Source: Firmicutes bacterium UBA3914 (lineage in GTDB: Bacteria; Bacillota; Limnochordia; Darwinibacteriales; Darwinibacteriaceae). Taken from it: a stretch of DNA of 5,072 bases. The notes below the pieces were generated by a model. The model saw only the letters and a list, made by a program, of their open reading frames with translations. It did not search any database and was not told where the DNA came from. Below are positions 1-5,072 of the stretch, piece after piece. The translations under genes were made by a program, and so were the position numbers. Numbering within the stretch: the first letter of the stretch is position 1; every line of letters begins with the position of its first letter. The stretch is from positions 14,211 to 19,282 of the forward strand of contig DGEY01000055.1 in assembly GCA_002391385.1 (NCBI GenBank), given 5' to 3'.

Positions 1-1473
1 CTGATCTTTGCCGGGGCAGCCCTGGCCTCCGGCGGGCCTGATCTGGCCCCCGGCTGCCAGGAGCCCCTGGCCCTGCCCGCGGACAAGATCCTCCGCATCT
101 CCCAAGATTTGGTGGAATTCGAGCACCATGGATTTCTGCCCATCAGCCCCGAGGTGGAGTGCTACCAGCACTGGGAAGAGGAAATCCTGCCCATTCCCCT
201 GGATGCGGTGAAGGTGGGTTTTGAGCAGGTGGTGGCCACCCTCTTCCTGGGGGAAGTGGTCCGTTTTGATGTGTACGATCCCCTCTATATCCGCACCATC
301 AGGGTGGCCATCAGCACCGACCAGTTCCAGGGCATCGAACATCGGGAGCTGCGTTTTTCTTCCCCCACCAGGCTGTATGTGGAGGAAAAGGGTACCGGGC
401 GGGGCTTTCAGCTCCAGGCCGGGGAACAGACGGTGGTGTCCGTCCAGGATGGCGGGTTCCAGGTGGTGGACGGGCGGGGGAACCTTTGGGAGTTCGGCCC
501 CCGCATCTATGTGGAAACCGACCCGGGCGGCCTGATCCAGATCGATTCTTTTCAGCGGGGTGTGGGCACACCCTTTTTCCCCCGCTATCGGGGGCGTTTT
601 GAGCTCACCGTCGCGGAAGGGGATACCTTCCTGGCCATCAACGAGGTGAGCCTGGAGGATTACCTCCGGCAGGTTGTGCCTAGTGAAATGCCGGTTACCT
701 GGCCCCTGGAAGCGTTGAAGGCCCAGGCGGTGGCGGCGCGCACCTACGCGGTGGCCCAAGCGGTCTATTCCCGCCAGGGCCACTTGGGTTTCCACGTCGC
801 GGACAGCACCAACTCCCAGGTGTATAACAACGAATTGGAATCTCCCCGGGCCAGCCAAGCCATCCTAGAGACTGACGGGGAGATTTTAGTGAACCCCGAC
901 GGTACGGTGAGTGCAACCTATTTTTACTCCACCTCGCCCCGGGGGATGCTCAGCGACCTGGCCAGCTGGCAGGATCTGAGCCAGCTGGCCCTGGAGGGCA
1001 GTTCCCCCTGGTTTCGCTGGAAGTGCTCCTTCAGCCGGGAGGAGCTGGCGCGGCTTTTGGCCCCTTACCTCCCCAGTGGCTTTGGGGAATTGGTGGGTCT
1101 AGAGGCGGCGGAGCGGGATGAGCGGGGGCGGGTAGTTAGGCTGCGCCTTGTGGGCAGTCAGGGAGAAGCTTGGATCGACGGAGAGTTAAACGTGCGCCGG
1201 GCCCTGCAGCCCGCCTCCCTGCAGCGGGTGCGGGACAGCCTAGGCCGGCAGACGCTTTTGCCCAGCGCCCATTTCTTCCTGGAGGTTCAGCGGGATGGCA
1301 GCGGCAAGCTGCAGGCGGTGCAGGTCTACGGGGGCGGGGCAGGTCATCAGCTGGGCATGAGCCAGTGGGGGGCGAAGGGCATGGCCGAAGCAGGCCACGA
1401 TTACTTAACCATCTTGAACACCTATTACCCGCAATCGCGCTTAATTACCCATACAGAACAGTTGAGGTACTAG
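1..1473 (+). CDS. SpoIID/LytB-domain secreted protein, 5' end outside the window
   Basis: The frame is open from base 1 (490 residues visible). The first codons read LIFAGAALASG, which looks like the end of a signal-peptide hydrophobic core with an ALA-type cleavage site, so the true start is probably just left of the window. The in-frame TTG at 109 has no ribosome site and would remove this leader. An N-terminal region follows, with an IRVAIST strand at residues 100-106 that resembles the beginning of many SpoIID/LytB proteins. The core domain spans about residues 195-485. It includes EDYLRQVVPSEMP, whose Glu (codon 685-687, residue 229) matches the catalytic Glu of SpoIID lytic transglycosylases, then ALKAQAVAARTYA, and near the C terminus GHQLGMSQWGAKG (residues 448-460). 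Family knowledge: SpoIID degrades peptidoglycan during engulfment, and LytB relatives modify amidase activity. The position corresponding to the Cys-containing stretch of some SpoIID proteins reads DSTNSQVY, with no Cys. The usual STSGG region reads STSPRG. It could be SpoIID itself or a vegetative paralogue; the neighbours favour a paralogue. Confidence 0.93.
   Translation: MIFAGAALASGGPDLAPGCQEPLALPADKILRISQDLVEFEHHGFLPISPEVECYQHWEEEILPIPLDAVKVGFEQVVATLFLGEVVRFDVYDPLYIRTIRVAISTDQFQGIEHRELRFSSPTRLYVEEKGTGRGFQLQAGEQTVVSVQDGGFQVVDGRGNLWEFGPRIYVETDPGGLIQIDSFQRGVGTPFFPRYRGRFELTVAEGDTFLAINEVSLEDYLRQVVPSEMPVTWPLEALKAQAVAARTYAVAQAVYSRQGHLGFHVADSTNSQVYNNELESPRASQAILETDGEILVNPDGTVSATYFYSTSPRGMLSDLASWQDLSQLALEGSSPWFRWKCSFSREELARLLAPYLPSGFGELVGLEAAERDERGRVVRLRLVGSQGEAWIDGELNVRRALQPASLQRVRDSLGRQTLLPSAHFFLEVQRDGSGKLQAVQVYGGGAGHQLGMSQWGAKGMAEAGHDYLTILNTYYPQSRLITHTEQLRY
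960..990. repeat. Perfect 11-bp inverted repeat with 9-nt loop inside the SpoIID/LytB gene
   Basis: GGCCAGCTGGC (960-970) is followed by a 9-nt loop, AGGATCTGA, and then GCCAGCTGGCC (980-990), giving 11 uninterrupted base pairs. Each arm contains the self-palindrome GCCAGCTGGC, so the same 10-mer is also a direct repeat 19 bp apart. The two copies lie in different reading frames, so a protein repeat does not explain them. No T-run follows on either strand, so it is not an intrinsic terminator. Its function is unknown; chance in GC-rich coding DNA remains possible. Confidence 0.75.
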
Positions 1474-1476
1474 GCC

Positions 1477-2496
1477 ATGGATAAGACAGACAAGCCGCAA
1501 TGGAAAATCCCTTGGCGGGGATTACTTATTGCGCTGGTGGTGAGCGCCGCGGTCCTGGCTGTGATCTTCTGGCAGATGGTCAACCCCCGGGATGTCCTCC
1601 AGGAGCTGAGGCAGTATCCGCTCAGCTATTTTTTTGGTGCCCTCTTTTTTGTGCTGGCGGCCTGGCTAGTGGATGGGCAGCGCATCGGCACTTTGGCCCG
1701 GGCCCTGGGCCAGCGCATTCCCTGGTGGGAACTGGCCATCATCCTGGGGGCGGCTAACTTCCTCACCCTGGTTACGCCCTTCGCGGGCGGCGGCGGTGCC
1801 CTCATCGTCTACTACCTCTACCGCCGGGGTCTTAGGTCCCCACAGGCGACCGCGGTGGTTTTAGGCGGGGGGCTCGCGGGGCAGACGGCCCTGGCCCTTT
1901 TGGCCTTTGTGACCTCGGCCACGCTGCGCAGTGTGCCCTTCGACCTGGCACCCTACTTTACCGGGGTGAAGTACGGGGCCCTGGCGTATCTTACCATCCT
2001 CACGGCTCTGCAGTTCGCCATTGTCCGCAGTGAGCGGATCTTCCAGTGGCTCTTCCGCAAAAGAGGCGGTCAATCCCGTTCCGCAGCGTGGATCGCCGAT
2101 TTCCGTTCCGCTTACGAGCTGCTGCTCACCAAGGGGCAGGGGCGCTATCTGCTTTGTGTGGCTGTGGCCTTTGCTTATTATGTGGTCTACTACACGGGGA
2201 GTTTTCTTCTGCTCAGCGGTTTTGGCATCTTCTATCCCGGGCTGCGTTTTGCCCTGGCGGTACTCTTTGGCGTGGCCCCCGTGTTTTCCCCCATCCCCGG
2301 CGGTGCCGGTCTTTCCGAAGGAATCTCCTGGGCGGTTTTGGACAGCGTACTGCAGCCCGATGAACTGGCCAGCTTCATCGTCCTCTGGCGAACCGTGGTT
2401 TTTTATATCCCCATTTTATTGGGCGGCACCATCTTTGTCTTTTTGGTCATGCGTTGGGCTGCCGGCAGTAATATTACGGGGGGAAGCGGGGAATAA
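1477..2496 (+). CDS. UPF0104 / lysylphosphatidylglycerol synthase TM-domain (flippase-like) membrane protein
   Basis: This 339-residue integral membrane protein has about seven or eight hydrophobic segments, near residues 14-34, 50-66, 84-112, 122-147, 164-184, 223-248, 256-272 and 297-326. Family signatures are TPFAGGGG with a following YLYRRG (100-118), SPIPGGAGLSEG (271-282) and LWRTVVFYIPILLGG (303-317). These are the landmarks of the UPF0104 / LPG_synthase_TM family, which corresponds to the membrane domain of MprF, where that domain flips aminoacylated phosphatidylglycerol. The C-terminal aminoacyltransferase domain of full MprF (over 800 residues) is absent, so this is the stand-alone form; its lipid substrate cannot be read from sequence. 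The ATG at 1477 lies three bases after the preceding stop and is preceded by GAGGT (1464-1468) at 8 nt, inside the end of the upstream gene, which suggests translational coupling in one operon. The basic loop at about 194-201 (FRKRGGQS) is probably cytoplasmic. Confidence 0.9.
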   Translation: MDKTDKPQWKIPWRGLLIALVVSAAVLAVIFWQMVNPRDVLQELRQYPLSYFFGALFFVLAAWLVDGQRIGTLARALGQRIPWWELAIILGAANFLTLVTPFAGGGGALIVYYLYRRGLRSPQATAVVLGGGLAGQTALALLAFVTSATLRSVPFDLAPYFTGVKYGALAYLTILTALQFAIVRSERIFQWLFRKRGGQSRSAAWIADFRSAYELLLTKGQGRYLLCVAVAFAYYVVYYTGSFLLLSGFGIFYPGLRFALAVLFGVAPVFSPIPGGAGLSEGISWAVLDSVLQPDELASFIVLWRTVVFYIPILLGGTIFVFLVMRWAAGSNITGGSGE

Positions 2497-2547
2497 TTCA
2501 GGAGGCAAGAGGCAGGAGCTATCAGGACTGCTCACTTCTGCGACCTG

Positions 2548-2558
2548 AAGGGGTGATC
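2548..2558 (+). promoter_or_regulatory. Extended Shine-Dalgarno site of the coiled-coil gene
   Basis: AAGGGGTGATC precedes the ATG at 2561. It resembles the full anti-Shine-Dalgarno complement AAGGAGGTGATC with one base missing, and GGGGTGATC can pair over nine positions with one G-U pair. This fixes the start: the frame is closed by a TGA at 2546-2548 and has no other start codon between there and 2561. The rest of the 64-base gap (2497-2547) is purine-rich, with an orphan AGGAGG at 2500-2505 and no usable start at the right distance. I see no terminator in it. Confidence 0.8.
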
Positions 2559-2560
2559 AC

Positions 2561-2980
2561 ATGGGTTATCGGCAGCAGCTCAAACAGGCCCGGGAGATGC
2601 TGCAGGCGGAAATTGAGGAACTGCGGGAAAAGCTAGCGGCTAAGGAGCAGGATCTGCGCAAACTGGACAATTTGCTAAAGCAGTCGGGCAGCCCCCGGGA
2701 TGCCCGTCCCTCCCTGACCAGTCAGATTGTGGGAACCCTCTACCTCTTAGCCCAGGAGTATCCCGAGGGAGTTCCCGCCAGGGCGGTGGTCCAGAGATTC
2801 GCGCAGATCCGGGAGGATGTCAACGAATCCACCATCCGCTCCACCCTGTATCAGGTGGTGCGCAAAATACGGCCCACGGAGATCCTGGTGGGGGATGCGG
2901 TGGAAAGGGTGCGGGTGGTGAAAAACGGTCCGCTTTACGATGTGCAGTTAGTGGCCGAACAGGAGGCGGAGCTCCTCTAG
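2561..2980 (+). CDS. Hypothetical protein: N-terminal coiled coil plus probable winged-helix domain
   Basis: I do not recognise this 139-residue protein as a named family. Residues 3-43 form a classical heptad coiled coil: Ile18, Leu25, Leu32 and Leu39 occupy one heptad position and Leu7, Leu14, Leu21, Ala28 and Leu35 the other, with abundant Glu, Lys, Arg and Gln between. A short Gly/Ser/Pro linker (42-50) leads to a domain whose pattern fits a winged helix: helix 1 SLTSQIVGTLYLLAQEY (51-67), helix 2 about 72-83, candidate recognition helix NESTIRSTLYQVVRKI (88-103), then a beta wing around 107-128. It is cytosolic, with no signal peptide or membrane segment. A dimeric DNA-binding regulator is the simplest inference, but binding is not shown by sequence. 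It follows the flippase-like gene after 64 bases on the same strand and may be its last operon partner. Its 3' end overlaps the convergent helicase gene by 33 bases. Confidence 0.82.
   Translation: MGYRQQLKQAREMLQAEIEELREKLAAKEQDLRKLDNLLKQSGSPRDARPSLTSQIVGTLYLLAQEYPEGVPARAVVQRFAQIREDVNESTIRSTLYQVVRKIRPTEILVGDAVERVRVVKNGPLYDVQLVAEQEAELL
2948..2980. other. Tail-to-tail coding overlap of 33 bp
   Basis: The plus-strand coiled-coil gene ends with TAG at 2978-2980, and the minus-strand helicase ends with TAA read from 2950-2948. The last ten plus-strand codons (VAEQEAELL plus stop) and the last helicase codons share the same DNA. No hairpin followed by a T-run is visible beyond either stop, so the two transcripts may run into each other. 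Confidence 0.88.
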
Positions 2981-4888
2981 GTCGCGGGTGAAGCGCGCCG
3001 GGGGTAGAGAATCCAAGAAGCTTGCTCCGTAGGCGGTGGTGAGGATGCGTTCATCGAGAATGATCACACCGCCTTTGTCTTGCCTGCTGCGGATCAGCCG
3101 GCCGAACCCCTGTTTGAGGCGGAGGATGGCCTGGGGCAGGCTGTATTCCAAAAACGGGTTACCCCCCGCTTGGGCGATGGCCTCCAGGCGCGCCGCGATG
3201 ACGGGCCGGTCCGGTACCGTGAAGGGCAGGCGGGTGATCACCACAGCCTTTAAGGCCTCCCCGGGCAGATCGATCCCTTCCCAGAAGCTGTTGGTACCAA
3301 AAAGCAGTGAACGGGGGTTATCCCGGAAGCTCTCGATGAGGCTCAGGCGGGGTCCATCCCCCTGCTTGTAGAGGTCATATCCTTCCGCTTCCAGTTTGGG
3401 CCAGATAGCTTCCGCCACCTGATCCATCAGGCTGTAGCTGGTGAAGAGGGCCAAAACCCCGCCCTTGGTGGCAGCCGCCGTGCGCAGGACCAAATAGCCC
3501 ACGTAATGGGCGTAGCGGGGGTGCTTGGGGTTCTTCGCCTCCTTGGGCACACAGAGGATGGCCTGGCGGTCGTAGGCAAAGGGGGAACCTAAAATGAGCC
3601 CCGCGGCCTTATGCAGACCCAACTGGTTTTGGATGTAGGCGAAGGAATGGTTGGTGCTCAAGGTGGCCGAGGTTAGGATGACCGAAGGGGTCTGGTTAAA
3701 GAGGGTTTCCTCCAACAGGGACCCGATCTTGATGGGAGCCGCGGTGAGGCAGGGCTCCCCGTTTTGTATTTCCGCCCAGTAGGCGTAGGCGGGATCTTCA
3801 GCCGCGAGGATCAATTCCAGGGAGTCCAGGAGCCTGGAGGTGAAGGAGGTGAACTGCTCCACAAGGCCCAAAGCTTCCCCTTCCTCTTCCAGGGTGCATT
3901 CCTTGAGCAGCTCCTGGATGTCTTTGAGGTGCTTGTCCAAAGTGGTTTGGGCGAAAACGCCGCGGTTTGCCCCCGGGAGGGGCACCGTGTGGCTGGTGAT
4001 CAGACCTTCGATTTGGCTGAAGTACTGGCCCGCTTCCTTCACCAGCTGGTCCAAAACCACATGGAGGTCCTGCACCACATATTCTGGGACATAGTCCCGG
4101 AGTACCCCCAGAAGCTGCACCCCGGTGCGGTAATAGGCCAGGAAGCTCTTGCGGGTGAGCTGGTGGCTGTAGGCATTGGTGGCCACATCCTCCAAATTGT
4201 GGGCTTCATCGATCACCACCGCATCAAGCCCAGGCAGCACCCGCCCTTCCGTGCGGGCATCGGCCAAGAGCATGGCCTGGTTGGTAATGATCAGGTGGGC
4301 CTTGGCCAGGCGGTGGCGCAGGCTCCAGTAGAAGCAGCCCTTGAAATGGGAGCAGCGCTCCTCGGGGCAGCTCTCCTTTTCGCAGCAGATCTCCGACCAC
4401 ACTTCCCAGGGAATGGGGAAGGGAACTTCGCTCACGTCCCCCGTCTCCGTTTCCCCGGCCCAGCGCTGCAGGGCCTCAAGATCGGTGACCAGACTGAGCT
4501 GGCCGGCGCGCCCCTGCAGAAACTCCTGCCAGCGGCGGAGGCAGAGGTAGTTGGAGCGGCCCTTAAACACTTCCACCTTGAACTCCAAGGGCAGCACTTC
4601 CTGGAGGAAGGGTATGTCCTTATGGTAGAGCTGTTCCTGCAGAGTGAGGGTGTGGGTGGCGATCACCGCCAGTTTGTTTTCTTCAACGGCATAGTAGATC
4701 AGCGGTAGAAGGTAGGCGAGGCTTTTGCCCACCCCGGTACCGGCTTCGATCAGGGCGTGTTCTTTACTGCCCAGTACCCGGTAGATATGTTCAGCCATCT
4801 GGATCTGCTCGGGACGGTATTCGTAGGATTCCAGCTTGTCAGCGAGCAGGCCCTCCGGCCCCAAGAGAGCTTCAGCGTGGAAAGGCAC
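2948..4888 (-). CDS. dinG: DinG/YoaA-type (XPD-like) ATP-dependent DNA helicase with iron-sulfur cysteines
   Basis: A superfamily 2 helicase of the DinG/XPD group, expected to unwind DNA 5' to 3' in repair or in resolving blocked replication. Numbering from the first possible GTG (4900): Walker A EAGTGVGKS (52-60), motif Ia THTLTLQEQL (82-91), DEAH box (231-234), LTSATL (409-414), FGTNSFWEGIDLPG (534-547) and QGFGRLIRSR (597-606). Four cysteines, C120, C178, C183 and C189, give the spacing expected for the 4Fe-4S cluster of E. coli DinG; C172 and C173 are extra. At about 646-650 residues it has no N-terminal exonuclease domain, unlike the longer DinG of Bacillus, so it is built like E. coli DinG/YoaA. 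Start choice: GTG at 4888-4886 has AAGGTGG exactly 8 nt upstream, whereas GTG at 4900 and 4897 have no ribosome site and lie within the ribosome site and the predicted extreme 5' end of the mRNA. The gene is divergent from the right-edge gene. I see no LexA-type GAAC-N4-GTTC box. Confidence 0.94.
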   Translation of the reverse strand: MPFHAEALLGPEGLLADKLESYEYRPEQIQMAEHIYRVLGSKEHALIEAGTGVGKSLAYLLPLIYYAVEENKLAVIATHTLTLQEQLYHKDIPFLQEVLPLEFKVEVFKGRSNYLCLRRWQEFLQGRAGQLSLVTDLEALQRWAGETETGDVSEVPFPIPWEVWSEICCEKESCPEERCSHFKGCFYWSLRHRLAKAHLIITNQAMLLADARTEGRVLPGLDAVVIDEAHNLEDVATNAYSHQLTRKSFLAYYRTGVQLLGVLRDYVPEYVVQDLHVVLDQLVKEAGQYFSQIEGLITSHTVPLPGANRGVFAQTTLDKHLKDIQELLKECTLEEEGEALGLVEQFTSFTSRLLDSLELILAAEDPAYAYWAEIQNGEPCLTAAPIKIGSLLEETLFNQTPSVILTSATLSTNHSFAYIQNQLGLHKAAGLILGSPFAYDRQAILCVPKEAKNPKHPRYAHYVGYLVLRTAAATKGGVLALFTSYSLMDQVAEAIWPKLEAEGYDLYKQGDGPRLSLIESFRDNPRSLLFGTNSFWEGIDLPGEALKAVVITRLPFTVPDRPVIAARLEAIAQAGGNPFLEYSLPQAILRLKQGFGRLIRSRQDKGGVIILDERILTTAYGASFLDSLPPARFTRDLEELRLLFGH

Positions 4889-4893
4889 ATCGG

Positions 4894-4903
4894 TCACCAC
4901 CTT
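4894..4903 (-). promoter_or_regulatory. Ribosome binding site that sets the helicase start
   Basis: Read on the minus strand, AAGGTGGTGA matches AAGGAGGTGA with one change. Its AAGGTGG core ends 8 nt before GTG at 4888-4886. The earlier GTG codons at 4900 and 4897 are part of this site. An out-of-frame ATG (4890-4888) overlaps the chosen GTG, but its frame carries no helicase motifs. Confidence 0.7.
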
Positions 4904-4911
4904 GTCGATTC

Positions 4912-4940
4912 ATTATACCATAGGGAAGGCAGTGCCTGGT
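4912..4940 (-). promoter_or_regulatory. Sigma-A-type promoter for the helicase gene (extended -10)
   Basis: On the minus strand TGGTATAAT (4920-4912) is a perfect extended -10 element: TG, one base, TATAAT. At 17 bp spacing the -35 position (4940-4935) reads ACCAGG, a poor match, which the extended -10 could compensate for. Transcription would start near 4905, giving a leader of only about 17 nt before the GTG at 4888. A small inverted repeat, CCTG-N5-CAGG (4935-4947), covers the -35 position and could be an operator, though it is too short to claim. Confidence 0.65.
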
Positions 4941-4956
4941 AGACAGGTTCCGGAGC

Positions 4957-4985
4957 TTGACTGATTTGGCAATAAATGTGATAAT
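4957..4985 (+). promoter_or_regulatory. Near-consensus sigma-A promoter for the right-edge gene
   Basis: TTGACT (4957-4962), a 17-bp spacer and GATAAT (4980-4985), with TG at 4977-4978 giving an extended -10. Both hexamers match consensus at five of six positions. The predicted transcription start is near 4992, leaving a leader of about 50 nt before the proposed TTG start at 5042. It is divergent from the helicase promoter; the two -10 elements are about 62 bp apart. Confidence 0.75.
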
Positions 4986-5024
4986 AACCGGGGTGAGCTG
5001 GTCTTTAGGGAACGATGCCAAACT

Positions 5025-5032
5025 AAGGGTGG
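5025..5032 (+). promoter_or_regulatory. Shine-Dalgarno site of the right-edge gene
   Basis: AAGGGTGG lies 9 nt before TTG at 5042. It is also 4 nt before ATG at 5037 (7 nt if only AAGGG pairs), but that ATG reads ATG CAT TGA and stops at once. The site is partly included in a possible leader hairpin: 5001-5008 can pair with 5023-5030, using G-U pairs. Confidence 0.55.
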
Positions 5033-5041
5033 GTGTATGCA

Positions 5042-5072
5042 TTGAAACAAGGAATTGCACTACGTATCGCTG
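5042..5072 (+). CDS. Start of an unidentified gene, 3' part outside the window
   Basis: Only ten complete codons are visible, read from TTG at 5042 as MKQGIALRIA. A Lys at position 2 followed by a mostly hydrophobic run could be the beginning of a signal peptide or membrane segment, but this is too short to judge and I do not recognise the protein. The call rests on context: a near-consensus promoter, a leader of about 50 nt, and AAGGGTGG 9 nt upstream. GTG at 5033 in the same frame is an alternative start with a ribosome site that is too close. A GTG at 5029 in another frame is also open to the window end, so the frame is not certain. The few codons (CTA, ATT, GCA) are more A/T-ending than in the neighbours. 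Confidence 0.5.
   Translation, partial: MKQGIALRIA

Noticed and set aside
1204..1227. Repeated CTGCAG with a CCCGC/GCGGG stem in the SpoIID/LytB gene
   Set aside because: Only five base pairs; expected by chance in sequence of this composition.
109..1473. SpoIID/LytB gene starting at TTG 109
   Set aside because: No ribosome site precedes it, the frame stays open to base 1, and the upstream residues look like a signal peptide end; the true start is most likely outside the window.
2468..2477. GTAATATTAC, an AT-rich 10-bp palindrome at the end of the flippase-like gene, possible internal -10
   Set aside because: No acceptable -35 lies at 16-19 bp (TTGGTC at 2443-2448 would need a 20-bp spacer), so I do not call a promoter.
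2500..2505. AGGAGG in the gap after the flippase-like gene
   Set aside because: No start codon follows at a usable distance; the local sequence is simply purine-rich, and the next gene has its own site at 2548-2558.
2921..2940. Minus-strand CGGACCG followed by TTTTT, looking like a terminator for the helicase
   Set aside because: The palindrome leaves a one-base loop and cannot form a real hairpin; it lies within the coiled-coil gene.
3233..3242. GGTGATCACC palindrome
   Set aside because: It is inside the helicase gene and is explained by Val-Ile-Thr codons; a single 10-bp palindrome with no partner is weak evidence for a site.
3764..4708. A 314-codon open frame on the plus strand, opposite the helicase
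   Set aside because: It is antisense to conserved helicase motifs, has no ribosome site or promoter that I can see, and its translation has no recognisable domain. Long antisense frames are common in GC-rich genes.
4901..5041. LexA/SOS operator for the helicase
   Set aside because: Isolated GTTC (4947-4950) and GAAC (5010-5013) occur but no GAAC-N4-GTTC or similar dyad, so SOS control is not supported here.

Overview
The window shows a high-GC bacterium with strong Shine-Dalgarno sites, sigma-A-type promoters and a SpoIID/LytB-domain protein. The most economical reading is a GC-rich member of the Bacillota (Firmicutes), perhaps a clostridial or related spore-forming lineage. This lineage call is inferred from family content and signal style, not from a marker gene, so it is tentative. 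I see no rRNA, tRNA, CRISPR array, insertion sequence or phage gene.

Left half (1-2980, + strand): three genes lie head to tail. The first, already open at base 1, is a secreted SpoIID/LytB-domain protein (peptidoglycan-acting family). Three bases after its stop comes a polytopic membrane protein of the UPF0104 / lysylphosphatidylglycerol-synthase transmembrane (flippase-like) family. After a 64-base gap comes a 139-residue protein of unknown function, with an N-terminal heptad coiled coil and a probable winged helix. The spacing suggests one transcription unit combining cell-wall remodelling, a lipid-related membrane protein and a possible DNA-binding protein. No promoter for this unit is visible, so it should lie left of the window.

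Right half (2948-4888, - strand): a complete DinG/YoaA/XPD-type superfamily 2 helicase carries all main helicase motifs and a four-cysteine iron-sulfur signature. It converges on the small coiled-coil gene, and their 3' ends overlap by 33 bases.

Right edge (4889-5072): a compact divergent promoter region. A minus-strand extended -10 (TGGTATAAT) serves the helicase and implies a very short leader. A near-consensus plus-strand promoter (TTGACT-17-GATAAT with an extended -10) drives a gene of which only about ten codons are inside the window. Its start region has an unusual layout: a two-codon Met-His ORF whose stop overlaps the proposed TTG start.

I found no clear new multi-gene system. The items most worth a second look are an 11-bp perfect hairpin inside the SpoIID/LytB gene, the uncharacterised coiled-coil/winged-helix protein, and the start-stop arrangement at the right edge.
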